64,000 nucleotides of DNA from Micavibrio sp. (GTDB lineage Bacteria; Pseudomonadota; Alphaproteobacteria; Micavibrionales; UBA2020), in assembly GCA_028283745.1 (NCBI GenBank), contig JAPWJZ010000001.1, positions 124,001 to 188,000 of the forward strand, given 5' to 3'. Both the position numbers and the translations under genes were made by a program. Under the pieces are notes generated by a model. It ran no database searches. It was not told where the DNA came from and worked only from the letters and a program-made list of their open reading frames with translations. Positions 32,914-41,791 of the stretch are shown piece by piece (the stretch's first letter is position 1; every line of letters starts with the position of its first letter).

Positions 32914-34169
32914 GCGGAAACTTCACCTGTGGGCAAAAGCAAAATGGCGCGAAAATCGTTCACGTTGGTCAGCGTCGGCCCCGTCACGACCGACTGGCCG
33001 ATGGCGCTGAAATAGCTGTGCGCATCGTTATTGTCGAGGAATTTCTGCGCATGGGGGGCTTTTTGCAGCGTTTCGGGGCCAATGTAGGCACCGGCAATTT
33101 CCGCCGTGCCATCCACGCCATCCGTATCGCCCGCGAGGGCGTATACATTTTCCTGCCCCTGCAAGGCAACGGCGAGGGACAGCAGGAATTCAACATTGCG
33201 CCCGCCGCTGCCGGTGCCGCGCACGGTCACGGTGGTTTCACCGCCGGAAAGAATGACGCAGGGGGCTTTTGCTGCGTATTGCGCAATATCCGCCGCCATC
33301 GACAGGCCGAGGGTGCGGGCATCCCCCTCCAGCCGGTCGCTGATGATATGGGCGGCAATGCCCTGGGTTTCCGCCAGCTGGGCTGCTTTCTCGAGCGCCA
33401 TTTGCGGCGTGGCGATAAGTTTTACATCGCTGTTATCAAGGCTTTTGACGCTTTCGGCGCTGCCGTCCTGCAATGCCGCCTCAACGGCAGGCGGAATGGC
33501 GATGCTGTATTTGGCAAGAATGGCAAGGGCGTCTTTGCATGTGGTTTTATCGGGTACCGTGGGGCCGGAGGCAATATCGACCGGGTCATCCCCCGGTACA
33601 TCGGAAATGAGCAGGGTTAAAACTTTTGCGGGGTAGCAGGCGGCGGCAAGGCGCCCGCCCTTGATGCGCGACAAGTGACGGCGCACGCAATTTATTTCGC
33701 CAATCGACGCGCCGCAGGCCAGCAGGTCCTTGCTGATGCGCTGCTTTTCCCCAAGGTCGAGGCCGTTGAGGGGCAGGGGCAGCAGGGCGGAACCGCCCCC
33801 GGAAATAAGGCACAGCACCGTATCATCCGCTGTTAAATTCGCCACCAGCTGCAGCATGCGCTTTGCGGCGGTCATGCCATCCGCATCCGGCACGGGGTGG
33901 CTGGCGGTGACAATTTCAATGCGCTTGCAGGCAACGTCGTAACCGTGGCGCGTCACGACCAAACCTTCAAGCGCGCCCTGCCAGTTATCTTCCACCGCTT
34001 TCGCCATGGCGGCAGAGGCTTTGCCCGCGCCAATCACAATAAAGCGGCCTTTCGGCGGTGTGCTTGGCAGGTGCGGCGGCACGCACAATGCCGGCTGTGC
34101 TGCGGCAATGGCGGCGTTGAACAGGCCTTCCAGAAAGGCGCGCGGGGAAAAGTTGCGGTAGTCCGTCAT
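32910..34169 (-). CDS. Glycerate 2-kinase (MOFRL/DUF4147 family)
   Basis: A 419-residue kinase of the type II glycerate kinase family (GckA/TtuD-like), which phosphorylates D-glycerate. The N-terminal DUF4147 domain has FIVIGAGKASAAMAKAVE, and CLISGGGSALLPLP is the family's Gly-rich loop. The C-terminal MOFRL domain includes CVILSGGETTVTVRGTGSGGRNVEF and ALAGDTDGVDGT. It would feed glycerate into glycolysis or the serine cycle. Neighbours in its overlapping operon have unrelated predicted roles. Confidence 0.92.
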   Translation of the reverse strand: MTDYRNFSPRAFLEGLFNAAIAAAQPALCVPPHLPSTPPKGRFIVIGAGKASAAMAKAVEDNWQGALEGLVVTRHGYDVACKRIEIVTASHPVPDADGMTAAKRMLQLVANLTADDTVLCLISGGGSALLPLPLNGLDLGEKQRISKDLLACGASIGEINCVRRHLSRIKGGRLAAACYPAKVLTLLISDVPGDDPVDIASGPTVPDKTTCKDALAILAKYSIAIPPAVEAALQDGSAESVKSLDNSDVKLIATPQMALEKAAQLAETQGIAAHIISDRLEGDARTLGLSMAADIAQYAAKAPCVILSGGETTVTVRGTGSGGRNVEFLLSLAVALQGQENVYALAGDTDGVDGTAEIAGAYIGPETLQKAPHAQKFLDNNDAHSYFSAIGQSVVTGPTLTNVNDFRAILLLPTGEVSA

Positions 34170-35356
34170 TTGCCGTTATCGGGCTTGGTGAGGGCGTTAT
34201 GCAGCAGTTCTGCAATCGCATCATCTCCCGTCGCATCGGCAAGGTCCTGCATGGTGGAACCGTCGCGGCCCTCCAGCGTGGCATCCGTGCCGGCCTTCAG
34301 CAGCAGGTCAACAATGGCGGGCTGGCGGGCGCGAATGGCGGCTTCCAGCGGGCGTTCGCTGCGGTCGCCGGGTTTTGCGCCGGTGGCGGTGACAAGGTAG
34401 TGGCTGTTGATGTCGGCATCCTTACGCAGCATCAGCTTCACAAGGTCTTTATTGCCGTCATGCGCTGCGGCAATAAAGGGGGTAACGCCGGCATCGTTGG
34501 GGATGTTGACATCCGCACCGGCATCAATCAGGCGTTTGGCGACATCAATATGTTTTCCCTGCAGGGCGATCAGCAGCGGCACATCGTAATGGTCGTTAAA
34601 GCCGTTGATATCCGCGCCGCTTTCAATCAGGAAGTTGACCATGTCAAGGTTGCCGGCCGCAACGGCAACAGCCAGCGGCTGGCAGCGCTGCGCGGGCGTG
34701 CAGGCGGGGTTGATGTTTGCGCCCGCAGACAGGGCCAGTTCAATGCCCTTGACCTTTTTGGCGGCAACCGCCTTCAGCAGCGCATCCTGGTTTTCTTTTT
34801 TGTCGTCACCAGCCTGCAGGAAGTGCAGTAGCTGCGCGCGGGTATAAAACTTTTTGTCCGGTTCAGGGCGGGATGTTATTTCGAGTGAGCCGTAATCCGC
34901 GTACACAACGCGTGCATAGAAAGGCAGCGTTTCAAGGTAGGCGCCCACGTAATAATCCTGCCCGTTGCTGCCGTAGAAATAGGCGCGTGATTTATCATCT
35001 GCCGCGGGGTCCTGCGGCAGGCGCACGCCATCCCCCAGCTTTGCGCGCAGTTCTTTTTCAAGCGGTTCAAAGGGCAGCGCTTGCTTGCCGGTGGCGGATG
35101 CCATGCCCTTGCCCATATCCTGCCCCGTCTTGATGATATAGACGGTCATATCATCCTGCAGTTTTTCGATCATGGGGTAATGGCCGGTCTTGGCGTGATA
35201 GGATTCGATATCTTCCGCGATGGAGATAAGGTCTTCCACGCGCTTTTGGTCGTTCGGGTTGCCGGGCGTATAGGGACCAAGGCCATCGGCGACGGCGCGG
35301 TGGCCCGTCAGCGAAACGGCGGACAATATAATGAGGGCGATAAATCGTCTTTTCAT
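34166..35356 (-). CDS. Secreted ankyrin-repeat protein
   Basis: A 396-residue exported protein with a signal peptide (RFIALIILSAVSLTGHRAVA). Residues 25-190 are a non-repeat domain beginning LGPYTPGNPNDQKRVEDLIS and containing SYHAKTGHYPMIEKLQ, a pattern like type II pseudopilins. The C-terminal 200 residues hold about five ankyrin repeats (for example AVAAGNLDMVNFLIESGADING, cut here to the core LDMVNFLIESGADIN, and HIDVAKRLIDAGADVNIPND). It probably binds a protein partner in the periplasm. It is the first gene of the four-gene overlapping operon, so the promoter should lie between 35357 and 35540. Confidence 0.83.
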   Translation of the reverse strand: MKRRFIALIILSAVSLTGHRAVADGLGPYTPGNPNDQKRVEDLISIAEDIESYHAKTGHYPMIEKLQDDMTVYIIKTGQDMGKGMASATGKQALPFEPLEKELRAKLGDGVRLPQDPAADDKSRAYFYGSNGQDYYVGAYLETLPFYARVVYADYGSLEITSRPEPDKKFYTRAQLLHFLQAGDDKKENQDALLKAVAAKKVKGIELALSAGANINPACTPAQRCQPLAVAVAAGNLDMVNFLIESGADINGFNDHYDVPLLIALQGKHIDVAKRLIDAGADVNIPNDAGVTPFIAAAHDGNKDLVKLMLRKDADINSHYLVTATGAKPGDRSERPLEAAIRARQPAIVDLLLKAGTDATLEGRDGSTMQDLADATGDDAIAELLHNALTKPDNGK

Positions 35357-35540
35357 GCCAACAGCCTAGCATATTGCGCCCACGGCGGCACAGTGGCGTG
35401 CAGATGAATGGGTCAGAAAATTTCTGTATTATGGCTATTTAATAAAACCATAAACCCTCTTTACGTATCATGCCCGCTGCTGTTATTTTTGCGGCATTCC
35501 ATATTTTCGGTCCACCGCTCAAACCCTCATGAGGCGCGCA

Positions 35541-36794
35541 ATGGCACAGGCACAAGACGTTGTTGAAAAAGTCATTAAACCCTGGCTTGAAAAAAACCAC
35601 CCTGATGCCGACGTTGTGATTATGGCGGGTTCCTATGGCCGCGCCATGAAGCAGGCGAGCTGGCAGCCCATCGCCTCGTCCGACGTTGACCTTGTCATTA
35701 TATATCGTGACCTTGAAAACGGCGGCTTCAAGGCCGCAACGCAGGTCTTCACGATGGAAGAAGTCGGCCTGAAGCTGGGCGAAGACAAAGAACGCATCAT
35801 GATGATCGACACCAACATCCATGACCTGGCTTCCTTGCATTACCATGACAAAATCGTGCGCGAGAATAAAAGCGTCGCCTTCATCAACGTGATGCTGGAT
35901 GAAGGCTATCTGCTGCGCGACCGCCTTGGCATCGGCCCCATTTTGCAGGAAAAGGCAGGCGAGTTCCTGTCCGAAGGCCCGACGCCGATGATTAAATTGA
36001 AATGGAACAGCGAAATCGGCCTGATGGCGACCTTCCTGAAAGACATCAAGGAAGCGAAATCGGTTGAGGAAAAGCAATTCCTTGGCGCGATGGCGCTTAT
36101 TCACGTGTGCGACTTCGGCCTGCACCTGCAGGGCGCATGGCCGCGCTTCAACCAGGCATACCGCGTTTATGACGCAAAATACCCCGAAGAAGGCACCCGT
36201 ATCACCGAGGCATTTTCCGACCTTATCCGCACCGGCGATTCCGTGAAGGCGGAAGCGCTGCTGGAAGATTTCATCGCCCGCGGCAAAGTGAAGATGGAAG
36301 CGGCGCCGGCAACCGCCGTCGACATGCTGTACCCCGTTGAAAAACACGTGCCGGCCGAAGAAGTGGCGAGCATCAACAAAATGTTCTCTAAATTCGCGCT
36401 GGAACATTACTGCGAAGCGCTGGAAACCAGCCAGCGCCGCGGCGAGCTGGCGCACCTATCCAACCTGTCGGCGACCATCCTTGGCATCAAGGGCGCGCAG
36501 GAAACCAATGACGGTTCCGCGCCGCACTTTGGTGCTGCAGGCCTGCGTTACCTGAACGACAAAGTACCGAACGCGCTGCCCGCCGTGCTGGATGGCTTGA
36601 GCGAAAAGCAATACGACGGCGTGCGCAAGGTTGCGGAAAGCGTGCTGACGGACATGGGCGGCCTGCACTACAGCCGCCTTGAAAACTATTACCTCGACGA
36701 CATTGCCCGCGTAAAGGCGATGGACGCAAAGCTTGCCAATGAAAACCAAAAACCCGCACCGAAAAAGGTTTTCACGCCCAAATTTAACCCGTAA
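35541..36794 (+). CDS. Nucleotidyltransferase-fold protein of unknown function
   Basis: A 417-residue cytosolic protein. Residues 26-55 (VIMAGSYGRAMKQASWQP, then IASSDVDLVIIYRD) carry the Pol-beta-type nucleotidyltransferase pattern: Gly-Ser followed by two aspartates in D-x-D form (D48, D50). A third carboxylate could be in MMIDTNIHD. The remaining 300 residues are helical and unrecognised, with a lysine/proline-rich tail. Substrate could be a nucleotide, an RNA end or an antibiotic. ATG 35541 follows a GAGG; the ATG at 35529 has no such site. The nrnC gene follows at 39 bases, suggesting an RNA-related role, by inference. Confidence 0.68.
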   Translation: MAQAQDVVEKVIKPWLEKNHPDADVVIMAGSYGRAMKQASWQPIASSDVDLVIIYRDLENGGFKAATQVFTMEEVGLKLGEDKERIMMIDTNIHDLASLHYHDKIVRENKSVAFINVMLDEGYLLRDRLGIGPILQEKAGEFLSEGPTPMIKLKWNSEIGLMATFLKDIKEAKSVEEKQFLGAMALIHVCDFGLHLQGAWPRFNQAYRVYDAKYPEEGTRITEAFSDLIRTGDSVKAEALLEDFIARGKVKMEAAPATAVDMLYPVEKHVPAEEVASINKMFSKFALEHYCEALETSQRRGELAHLSNLSATILGIKGAQETNDGSAPHFGAAGLRYLNDKVPNALPAVLDGLSEKQYDGVRKVAESVLTDMGGLHYSRLENYYLDDIARVKAMDAKLANENQKPAPKKVFTPKFNP

Positions 36795-36833
36795 GATAGG
36801 CGCGCTTTTTAAACCTTTCAGGAGCCTGTCACC

Positions 36834-37478
36834 ATGACCGCCGGAAGCCCGCGCTACGTTCTTTACAAAAACGATTTCCCCGATGATTTGACATTCGGGG
36901 ATGTGCTGGCGATTGATTCCGAATTTATGGGCCTTAACGTGTGGCGCGACCGCCTGTGCCTGCTGCAGGTTTATGACGGCGTCGACGGCAAAACCCACAT
37001 GGTGCAGTTCGACCGCGGCAACTTCGATGCGCCGAACGTGAAAAAGCTGCTCTCCGACCCGAAGAAGGAGAAAATCTTCTACTTCGCGCGCGGCGACATG
37101 CGCTGGATCGGCCATTACCTTGGCATCATCCTTGAAAACGTCTATTGCCTTAAAATCGCCTCCCGCATCGCGCGCACCTATACGCAGCAGCATGAACTGC
37201 AGGATGTCAGCCATCACGTGCTGGGCGTGAAAATTTCCAAGGAGCAGCAATGCACCGACTGGGGCGCGCCCGACCTTAGCCACGCACAGCTGGATTACGC
37301 CTGCAACGACGTTGTCTATCTGCACGCCATGAAGGAAAAGCTGAACGCGATGATGGTCAACGAAGGCCGTCTTGATATCGCCTACGGCCTGTTTAAGTGC
37401 CTGCCGCACGTTGTGCGTGCCGACCTTGCCGGCTGGGGCAACGAAGACCTCTTCGGCTACCACGTTCCGCGCCCGTAA
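36834..37478 (+). CDS. nrnC: NrnC-type 3'-5' exoribonuclease (RNase D-like)
   Basis: A 214-residue DEDDy exonuclease. Catalytic residues are D28 and E30 (LAIDSEFMGL), D88 (FARGDMRWIG), Y155 and D159 (LDYACNDVVYL). It lacks the HRDC domains of RNase D, and its size matches NrnC of Alphaproteobacteria, which degrades dinucleotides and short oligoribonucleotides left by RNA decay and cyclic-di-GMP breakdown. A CAGGAG precedes the ATG. It lies between a nucleotidyltransferase-like gene and a small zinc ribbon gene on the same strand. Confidence 0.87.
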   Translation: MTAGSPRYVLYKNDFPDDLTFGDVLAIDSEFMGLNVWRDRLCLLQVYDGVDGKTHMVQFDRGNFDAPNVKKLLSDPKKEKIFYFARGDMRWIGHYLGIILENVYCLKIASRIARTYTQQHELQDVSHHVLGVKISKEQQCTDWGAPDLSHAQLDYACNDVVYLHAMKEKLNAMMVNEGRLDIAYGLFKCLPHVVRADLAGWGNEDLFGYHVPRP

Positions 37479-37483
37479 CCGCC

Positions 37484-37651
37484 GTGCTCGGTTTCCTGAA
37501 AAACCTGCTCGCCAGCCGCGACATTCGCTGCCCGGCGTGCAACAGCCTCTCTGTCATCATCGAAGACCCGAAGGGTGATACGTCCGTCTACCGCTGCACA
37601 GAATGCAAAACCCGCGCAAAGCGTGGGGAGGGCAAGCTGGTGAAGCTTTAG
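37484..37651 (+). CDS. Small zinc-ribbon protein
   Basis: A 55-residue protein from GTG 37484, five bases after the nrnC stop. Two CxxC knuckles, CPAC (SRDIRCPACNS) and CTEC (YRCTECKTRAKR), make a four-cysteine zinc ribbon; the tail is basic. Function is unknown, and such small ribbons often bind RNA or are partners of larger enzymes. The stop overlaps the stop of the convergent methyltransferase gene. A longer in-frame start is possible only by overlapping nrnC. Confidence 0.65.
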   Translation: MLGFLKNLLASRDIRCPACNSLSVIIEDPKGDTSVYRCTECKTRAKRGEGKLVKL

Positions 37652-38226
37652 CGCTTTTCGTAGAGGTACAGGTTTTTCTGGAACGGGTAGAGCGTGAAGA
37701 CCTTGAAGTGTTCTTTCACCTGCCAGCCATCGCCCAGTTTGAAGCGGTTGGAGGTAATGAGGGTGCCGGGCTTCAGCTTTTCATTCAGTAGCTTGCCCAT
37801 CATCCCCATTTCGTAAATGGACAGGAAGACGACGACGGCGGAGACGTTTGAAAAATCGTAGGCGTTAAAGTCTGTGCAGATGTATTCAAGGTTATCCAGC
37901 TTCTGGCGCTTTTTCATCATGTTCGCCCAGGCAACCGACTGTTTTGAAATTTCAAGGCCGACAACCTTGGCGTCCGGCAGCGCCGCCGCAATCTTGCGCG
38001 TCAAAAGCCCATTGCCGGAGCCCATGTCGACAATCGTATAGGCGGGCAGGTTGCGGGCAGCCATATCCGCTTTCAGCAGCGCGATGATTTTTTTGCGGAT
38101 GCCCGGCGCGGTGCGTATATTCGGTACGCCCTTGTTAAAGACCAGCATGTAAACGTTATAAAGGATAAGATACAGCGCCACGCAGAACAGCACATGGTTG
38201 AAAAAGCTGAGAGAGAGATAATCCAC
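37648..38226 (-). CDS. Membrane-anchored class I SAM-dependent methyltransferase
   Basis: A 192-residue protein. Residues 10-30 (HVLFCVALYLILYNVYMLVF) form one membrane segment, then a Rossmann methyltransferase domain with motif I IVDMGSGNGLLTRKIAAALP, acidic residue VGLEIS, and ICTDFNAYDF. The family resembles small methyltransferases of unknown target, including lysine methyltransferases of the FAM173/ATPSCKMT kind, which also have an N-terminal membrane helix; this is inference. It converges with the zinc-ribbon gene and has no partner on its strand. Confidence 0.8.
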   Translation of the reverse strand: MDYLSLSFFNHVLFCVALYLILYNVYMLVFNKGVPNIRTAPGIRKKIIALLKADMAARNLPAYTIVDMGSGNGLLTRKIAAALPDAKVVGLEISKQSVAWANMMKKRQKLDNLEYICTDFNAYDFSNVSAVVVFLSIYEMGMMGKLLNEKLKPGTLITSNRFKLGDGWQVKEHFKVFTLYPFQKNLYLYEKR

Positions 38227-38720
38227 AGTTGCCGCACCCCTATATATAGCCAGTCGTCGCCGTCAGTTATTGAATAGCACATCTGACCCTCGTTTTGGCA
38301 GCTGCAGGCTGTACATGTGACAGGAAGGGCCGCTGAATATGCCAGAATCACTTCCCGATTCCGCTCATATGCTCCGTTTGAGGCACTTCTGCGCGGTAAG
38401 AGGACCAGTATTGTGCGCCATTGATTTCCATATTCAATAAGTTGGGAAAATAGACCTAAAATTACGTGTAGTTTTCTTGCGTTTCAGGCGCGGACAAAAA
38501 GAGGGGAGATGTGTCATAAAAAGCAAATGAAACGTGCATTTTGTGCGTTGATTTCGTCCGAAAACTTCAATAAGGTGGCTCCATTCTTTTTAGAAAACTT
38601 CACCCGCAGGTCTTGACATTATGTCATGGCTTTCGTAATTTCGCTGCGAATTAAGAAAAATATGAGCACTACCATTTTGACCTCGACGGTGACGGGCGCA
38701 ACTCAAGGAGAGTCCAACAG
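38227..38720 (+). promoter_or_regulatory. Long regulatory region before the TelA-like operon
   Basis: Nearly 500 bases with no gene seen. A promoter is at 38613-38641: TTGACA (38613-38618), 17 bases, TAATTT (38636-38641). The palindrome TGACATTATGTCA (38614-38626) overlaps its -35 and spacer, so a dimeric repressor or other regulator probably binds there. An untranslated leader of about 70 bases follows, ending in AAGGAGAG before the ATG. The left 350 bases hold no clear signal. Confidence 0.62.
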
Positions 38721-40175
38721 ATGCTGAACAAAAAACAATCCATCGAAGAAAATTTCAACCGCATGGCTGACCAGCCCGCTGAATCCGAAGCGGACCAGAA
38801 CAGCCGCCGCAACCGCACCCGCGGCAAGGTCGTCGACTACGTGGATGCAGATCCCGAGACGAAGGCCGAAATGGAAAAAATCATGGATCCGATCGACCGG
38901 AACCCTGACAGCTTTGAAGCCATCATCGGCTACGGCCACCCGCCGCTGGACCGCCTTGGCAAAATCGCCAACGACATGATCAAGATGCAGGGTCGCTTCA
39001 ACGACCAGGTCAACGTCATGGCAGGCGCCCTCGGCCAGCTCGAAACCGGCCTGAAAGGCCTGAACTTCGACAAGTTCGGCGAAGCCACGCAGAAACTGCT
39101 GAAAGGCATGGTCGGCGGCGGCGTCAAAGGCGTTAAGGGCGTTGGCAAATTCGGCAAAGATCTCTGGGATGGCCTGACCGGCAAAGCCGCGAAACGCACC
39201 GAAGACGAAAAGCTCGTCAAGGAAATGCAGGACGCGCTGCCCGAAATGCTGTTCGAGATGATCAAGCTCGTCGACAACATCCAGAAAACCGAAATCGGCA
39301 TTAAAGAAGTCATGAAGGAAGCTGAAAAGCTGGGCGTCGCCCGCGTTGAAGCCACCCGCGAGATTTCGCTGTACCTCGGCGCTTCGAAAGAAGTGATGCG
39401 CCGCTACAACGAGGAATACATTCCGCAGGCGAAAGAAACCCTCGACGAAACCAACGATCCCGAAGACGAAATGTACATGAAGGACGTGATGAAGCGCAAA
39501 GAAGACTTCATCGACCGCGTGACGGTTCTTGAAGGTTCCCGCGCCCAGTCGGTCATCGCCGCCCAGCAGCTCCGTCAGATGATGGAAACGATGGAAGACC
39601 AGCGCAAGAAAATCCAGGACATCATGTACAACAGCCAGAACGAGTGGAAGGCCATGCTGGCCGCTGCCGGCATCGCCGGTTCCTCGCTGAAGGCTGCGCA
39701 GACCATCGCGAAAGCGGATGCGTTCGGCGACAAGATGCACGACCAGACGATGAAGATGATCGAGGAAGCGCACACTATGACGCAAAACTCGAAATCGCGC
39801 GGCACCATCGACCCGCAGAAACTCATCGAAGCGTCGGACCGCCTGCAGAAGCTTATCGAGCGCGAGAACGACGACCGCGAAAAACGCCTCAAGCAACTCG
39901 AAGCGACCGCAGTGCAACTGCGCGGCGCGACCGACAAGCTCATCGAGGCTGCCGACAGCTCGAACCAGGCGCGTATGCTTGAAGCCGTCAAGTCTGCTGA
40001 AGACGACGCGAAAAAAGCACGCACCGAAGTCGAAGGCCGCCGCCCGACCAACGACAACAAAGACAAGACCGTCGAGCCGCAGGCACAGCCCGCAGCCGCA
40101 CTGGAAGACGACAAGTCGCCTGCCACCGAGCAGCCGGCAAGCCGCCGCCCCGCGCGCAAAGGCCCGACGCCGTAA
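38721..40175 (+). CDS. TelA/KlaA-like protein
   Basis: A 484-residue, highly charged helical protein. Residues 75-420 show the TelA (toxic anion resistance) layout: a leading acidic part, DQVNVMAGALGQLETGLKGL, a glycine patch GGGVKGVKGVGKFGKDLW, then long helices with NSQNEWKAMLAAAGIAGSSLK, KADAFGDKMHDQTMKMIEEA, SRGTIDPQKLIEASDRLQKL and DDREKRLKQLEATAVQL. TelA proteins are linked to tellurite, envelope stress and phage tolerance, with unclear mechanism. The N-terminus (50 residues) and the proline/alanine C-terminal tail are extra. It leads an operon with two large unknown genes and has a strong AAGGAGAG site. Confidence 0.77.
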   Translation: MLNKKQSIEENFNRMADQPAESEADQNSRRNRTRGKVVDYVDADPETKAEMEKIMDPIDRNPDSFEAIIGYGHPPLDRLGKIANDMIKMQGRFNDQVNVMAGALGQLETGLKGLNFDKFGEATQKLLKGMVGGGVKGVKGVGKFGKDLWDGLTGKAAKRTEDEKLVKEMQDALPEMLFEMIKLVDNIQKTEIGIKEVMKEAEKLGVARVEATREISLYLGASKEVMRRYNEEYIPQAKETLDETNDPEDEMYMKDVMKRKEDFIDRVTVLEGSRAQSVIAAQQLRQMMETMEDQRKKIQDIMYNSQNEWKAMLAAAGIAGSSLKAAQTIAKADAFGDKMHDQTMKMIEEAHTMTQNSKSRGTIDPQKLIEASDRLQKLIERENDDREKRLKQLEATAVQLRGATDKLIEAADSSNQARMLEAVKSAEDDAKKARTEVEGRRPTNDNKDKTVEPQAQPAAALEDDKSPATEQPASRRPARKGPTP

Positions 40176-40189
40176 GAACCAAGGAAAAG

Positions 40190-40224
40190 GCCGGCATCCC
40201 TTTGAAAGGGTGCCGGCTTTTTTT
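40190..40224 (+). terminator. Hairpin terminator or attenuator after the TelA-like gene
   Basis: GCCGGCA-T-CCCTTT (40190-40203) pairs with AAAGGG-TGCCGGC (40205-40217), with one bulged T, followed by seven T residues. It is strong, so the two downstream genes may be expressed at a lower level or by readthrough. Confidence 0.85.
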
Positions 40225-40262
40225 GAACTTCAAAATTGCTTTATGAATAGTTAGGTGTGCAT

Positions 40263-41756
40263 ATGTCCAGCTGGTTTGGTGGTAAAGAAAAGAAGCCCGA
40301 AATCGTCGAAGCTCCGAAAAAAGAGCAGGCGTCATGGGATGACCGGATGGATGCAGCGCTGCCGCAGAAGGCCAGCTACTTCGATTCAATGCGCACCTCC
40401 GCCTTCGTGAACCATAACCTTGTCGAAAACTACATGGAATTCTGGGCCGCCATCAAGGTTGACCCCGCGAACGACCAGTGGCGCGTCATGCACTACATGG
40501 TCTATGACCTCGACAAAAAAGACGGCAAGTTCGTTTCCGAAAAAGTCACCAAGCAGGATGTCAGCTTCCCCGAAGCTGTCGCGCAGATCTCCCGCGCCGA
40601 ATACACCGCCGGCAAGCTGATGACCCATGCGGATTTCGACATGGAAACGCAGTACCCCGCCGCCCAATACCCCGAAATGAAGGTCCACTTCTACGACCTG
40701 CCGCACTTCAAGGAAGCCGCAAATACCGAAGGCATCGCCTTTGACGAATTCGGCCAGCCTTACCGCCGCATCGAAGGCAAAATTTTTGCCGATGCCACCT
40801 TCAAGCGCTCCGAAGTCGGCGCAACCGTGCTTGCGGTCGAGCAGGCGCGTGACAACCCGGCTGTGCGCGCGAAAATCGAAGGCGGCATTCTGTCCGACCT
40901 TTTCGCGACTGCATCCGACCGTTCGGCATCGCTCAACAACATCCTGAAAATTGCAGAATCCCTCAGCGTCATGGATGGCTTTGCCAACCAGGTCGGCAGC
41001 TTCTACCTTGCCATTCAAAAAGCCGTGAAGGCCGATGAAGGCTTCGAAAAAGTCGAAGGCCTGACGCCCGCCGAAAAAGACGAAGCGCTGCGCCGTGCGC
41101 AAAAAGACGTCTCGGGTCTTAATGCCGACAACGCCTTCCGCAAAATTCTGGGCGATACCATTCCTGACATGAATGCCACGCTGGAAAACGCAAAGCGCAT
41201 CGGCGTGCATGTGGAACCCTTCCAGAAGTTCACCGCCGAATGCGAGCTGTACACCAACCTGCTGTTCGCTTCGCAAAACCTGGCGAAGCTGGAGCGCGGC
41301 TTTGTTTCCGCCAACAACAGCGATACCAGCCTGATCACCCAAATCCGCGAATCCGTCGATAAAGCGCAGCGCAAGTTCACCGAACTGGGCGGCACGCAGG
41401 ACCAGATGGACAAGCTGAAAGCCTGGGTTGCCAACCCCAAAAAAGACCCCATTCCGGGTTGGGTATCGGGCTTCCTCAGCCGCTACTATACTTCGCGCGC
41501 GAAAGTCATGGGCAAGGTGGCTGAACGTAAAGCCGGCGTTTCCGCTGTCAATACGATGTCGACCGCCGTTAAACCGCCGGTGAAGGATGAATTCAACGCC
41601 ACCGCATTGCAGCAGCCCGCGCAAAGCACGGCCACCGCAACGCCGGCTGCAACCCAGCAGTCAACGCCCGCCAATACGGACGACGCCCCCGCAGGTTTCG
41701 AGAAGTACGGCAACGTGCTGACGAGCTCGAAAAAAGCGCCGGGCAGCAACCCCTGA
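40263..41756 (+). CDS. Unrecognised large protein in the TelA-like cluster
   Basis: A 497-residue soluble protein with no recognised family. A short basic start (MSSWFGGKEKKPE) is followed by a domain with NDQWRVMHYMVYDLDKKDGK and FPEAVAQISRAEYT (residues about 75-120). The middle is helical, including long amphipathic segments around 180-400; the tail is an alanine/threonine/glutamine linker. The W-x-V...YDL pattern recurs near the N-terminus of the protein encoded next, suggesting shared ancestry of that domain. No signal peptide or membrane segment. ATG 40263 was chosen over GTG 40257. Confidence 0.75.
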   Translation: MSSWFGGKEKKPEIVEAPKKEQASWDDRMDAALPQKASYFDSMRTSAFVNHNLVENYMEFWAAIKVDPANDQWRVMHYMVYDLDKKDGKFVSEKVTKQDVSFPEAVAQISRAEYTAGKLMTHADFDMETQYPAAQYPEMKVHFYDLPHFKEAANTEGIAFDEFGQPYRRIEGKIFADATFKRSEVGATVLAVEQARDNPAVRAKIEGGILSDLFATASDRSASLNNILKIAESLSVMDGFANQVGSFYLAIQKAVKADEGFEKVEGLTPAEKDEALRRAQKDVSGLNADNAFRKILGDTIPDMNATLENAKRIGVHVEPFQKFTAECELYTNLLFASQNLAKLERGFVSANNSDTSLITQIRESVDKAQRKFTELGGTQDQMDKLKAWVANPKKDPIPGWVSGFLSRYYTSRAKVMGKVAERKAGVSAVNTMSTAVKPPVKDEFNATALQQPAQSTATATPAATQQSTPANTDDAPAGFEKYGNVLTSSKKAPGSNP

Positions 41757-41791
41757 TCATCTTCCGCAACCGCGAAGGCTAAGGAAAAATC

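Noticed and set aside
38703..39917. A 404-codon minus-strand frame opposite the TelA-like gene
   Set aside because: No ribosome-binding site or domain; explained by the codon bias of the real gene.
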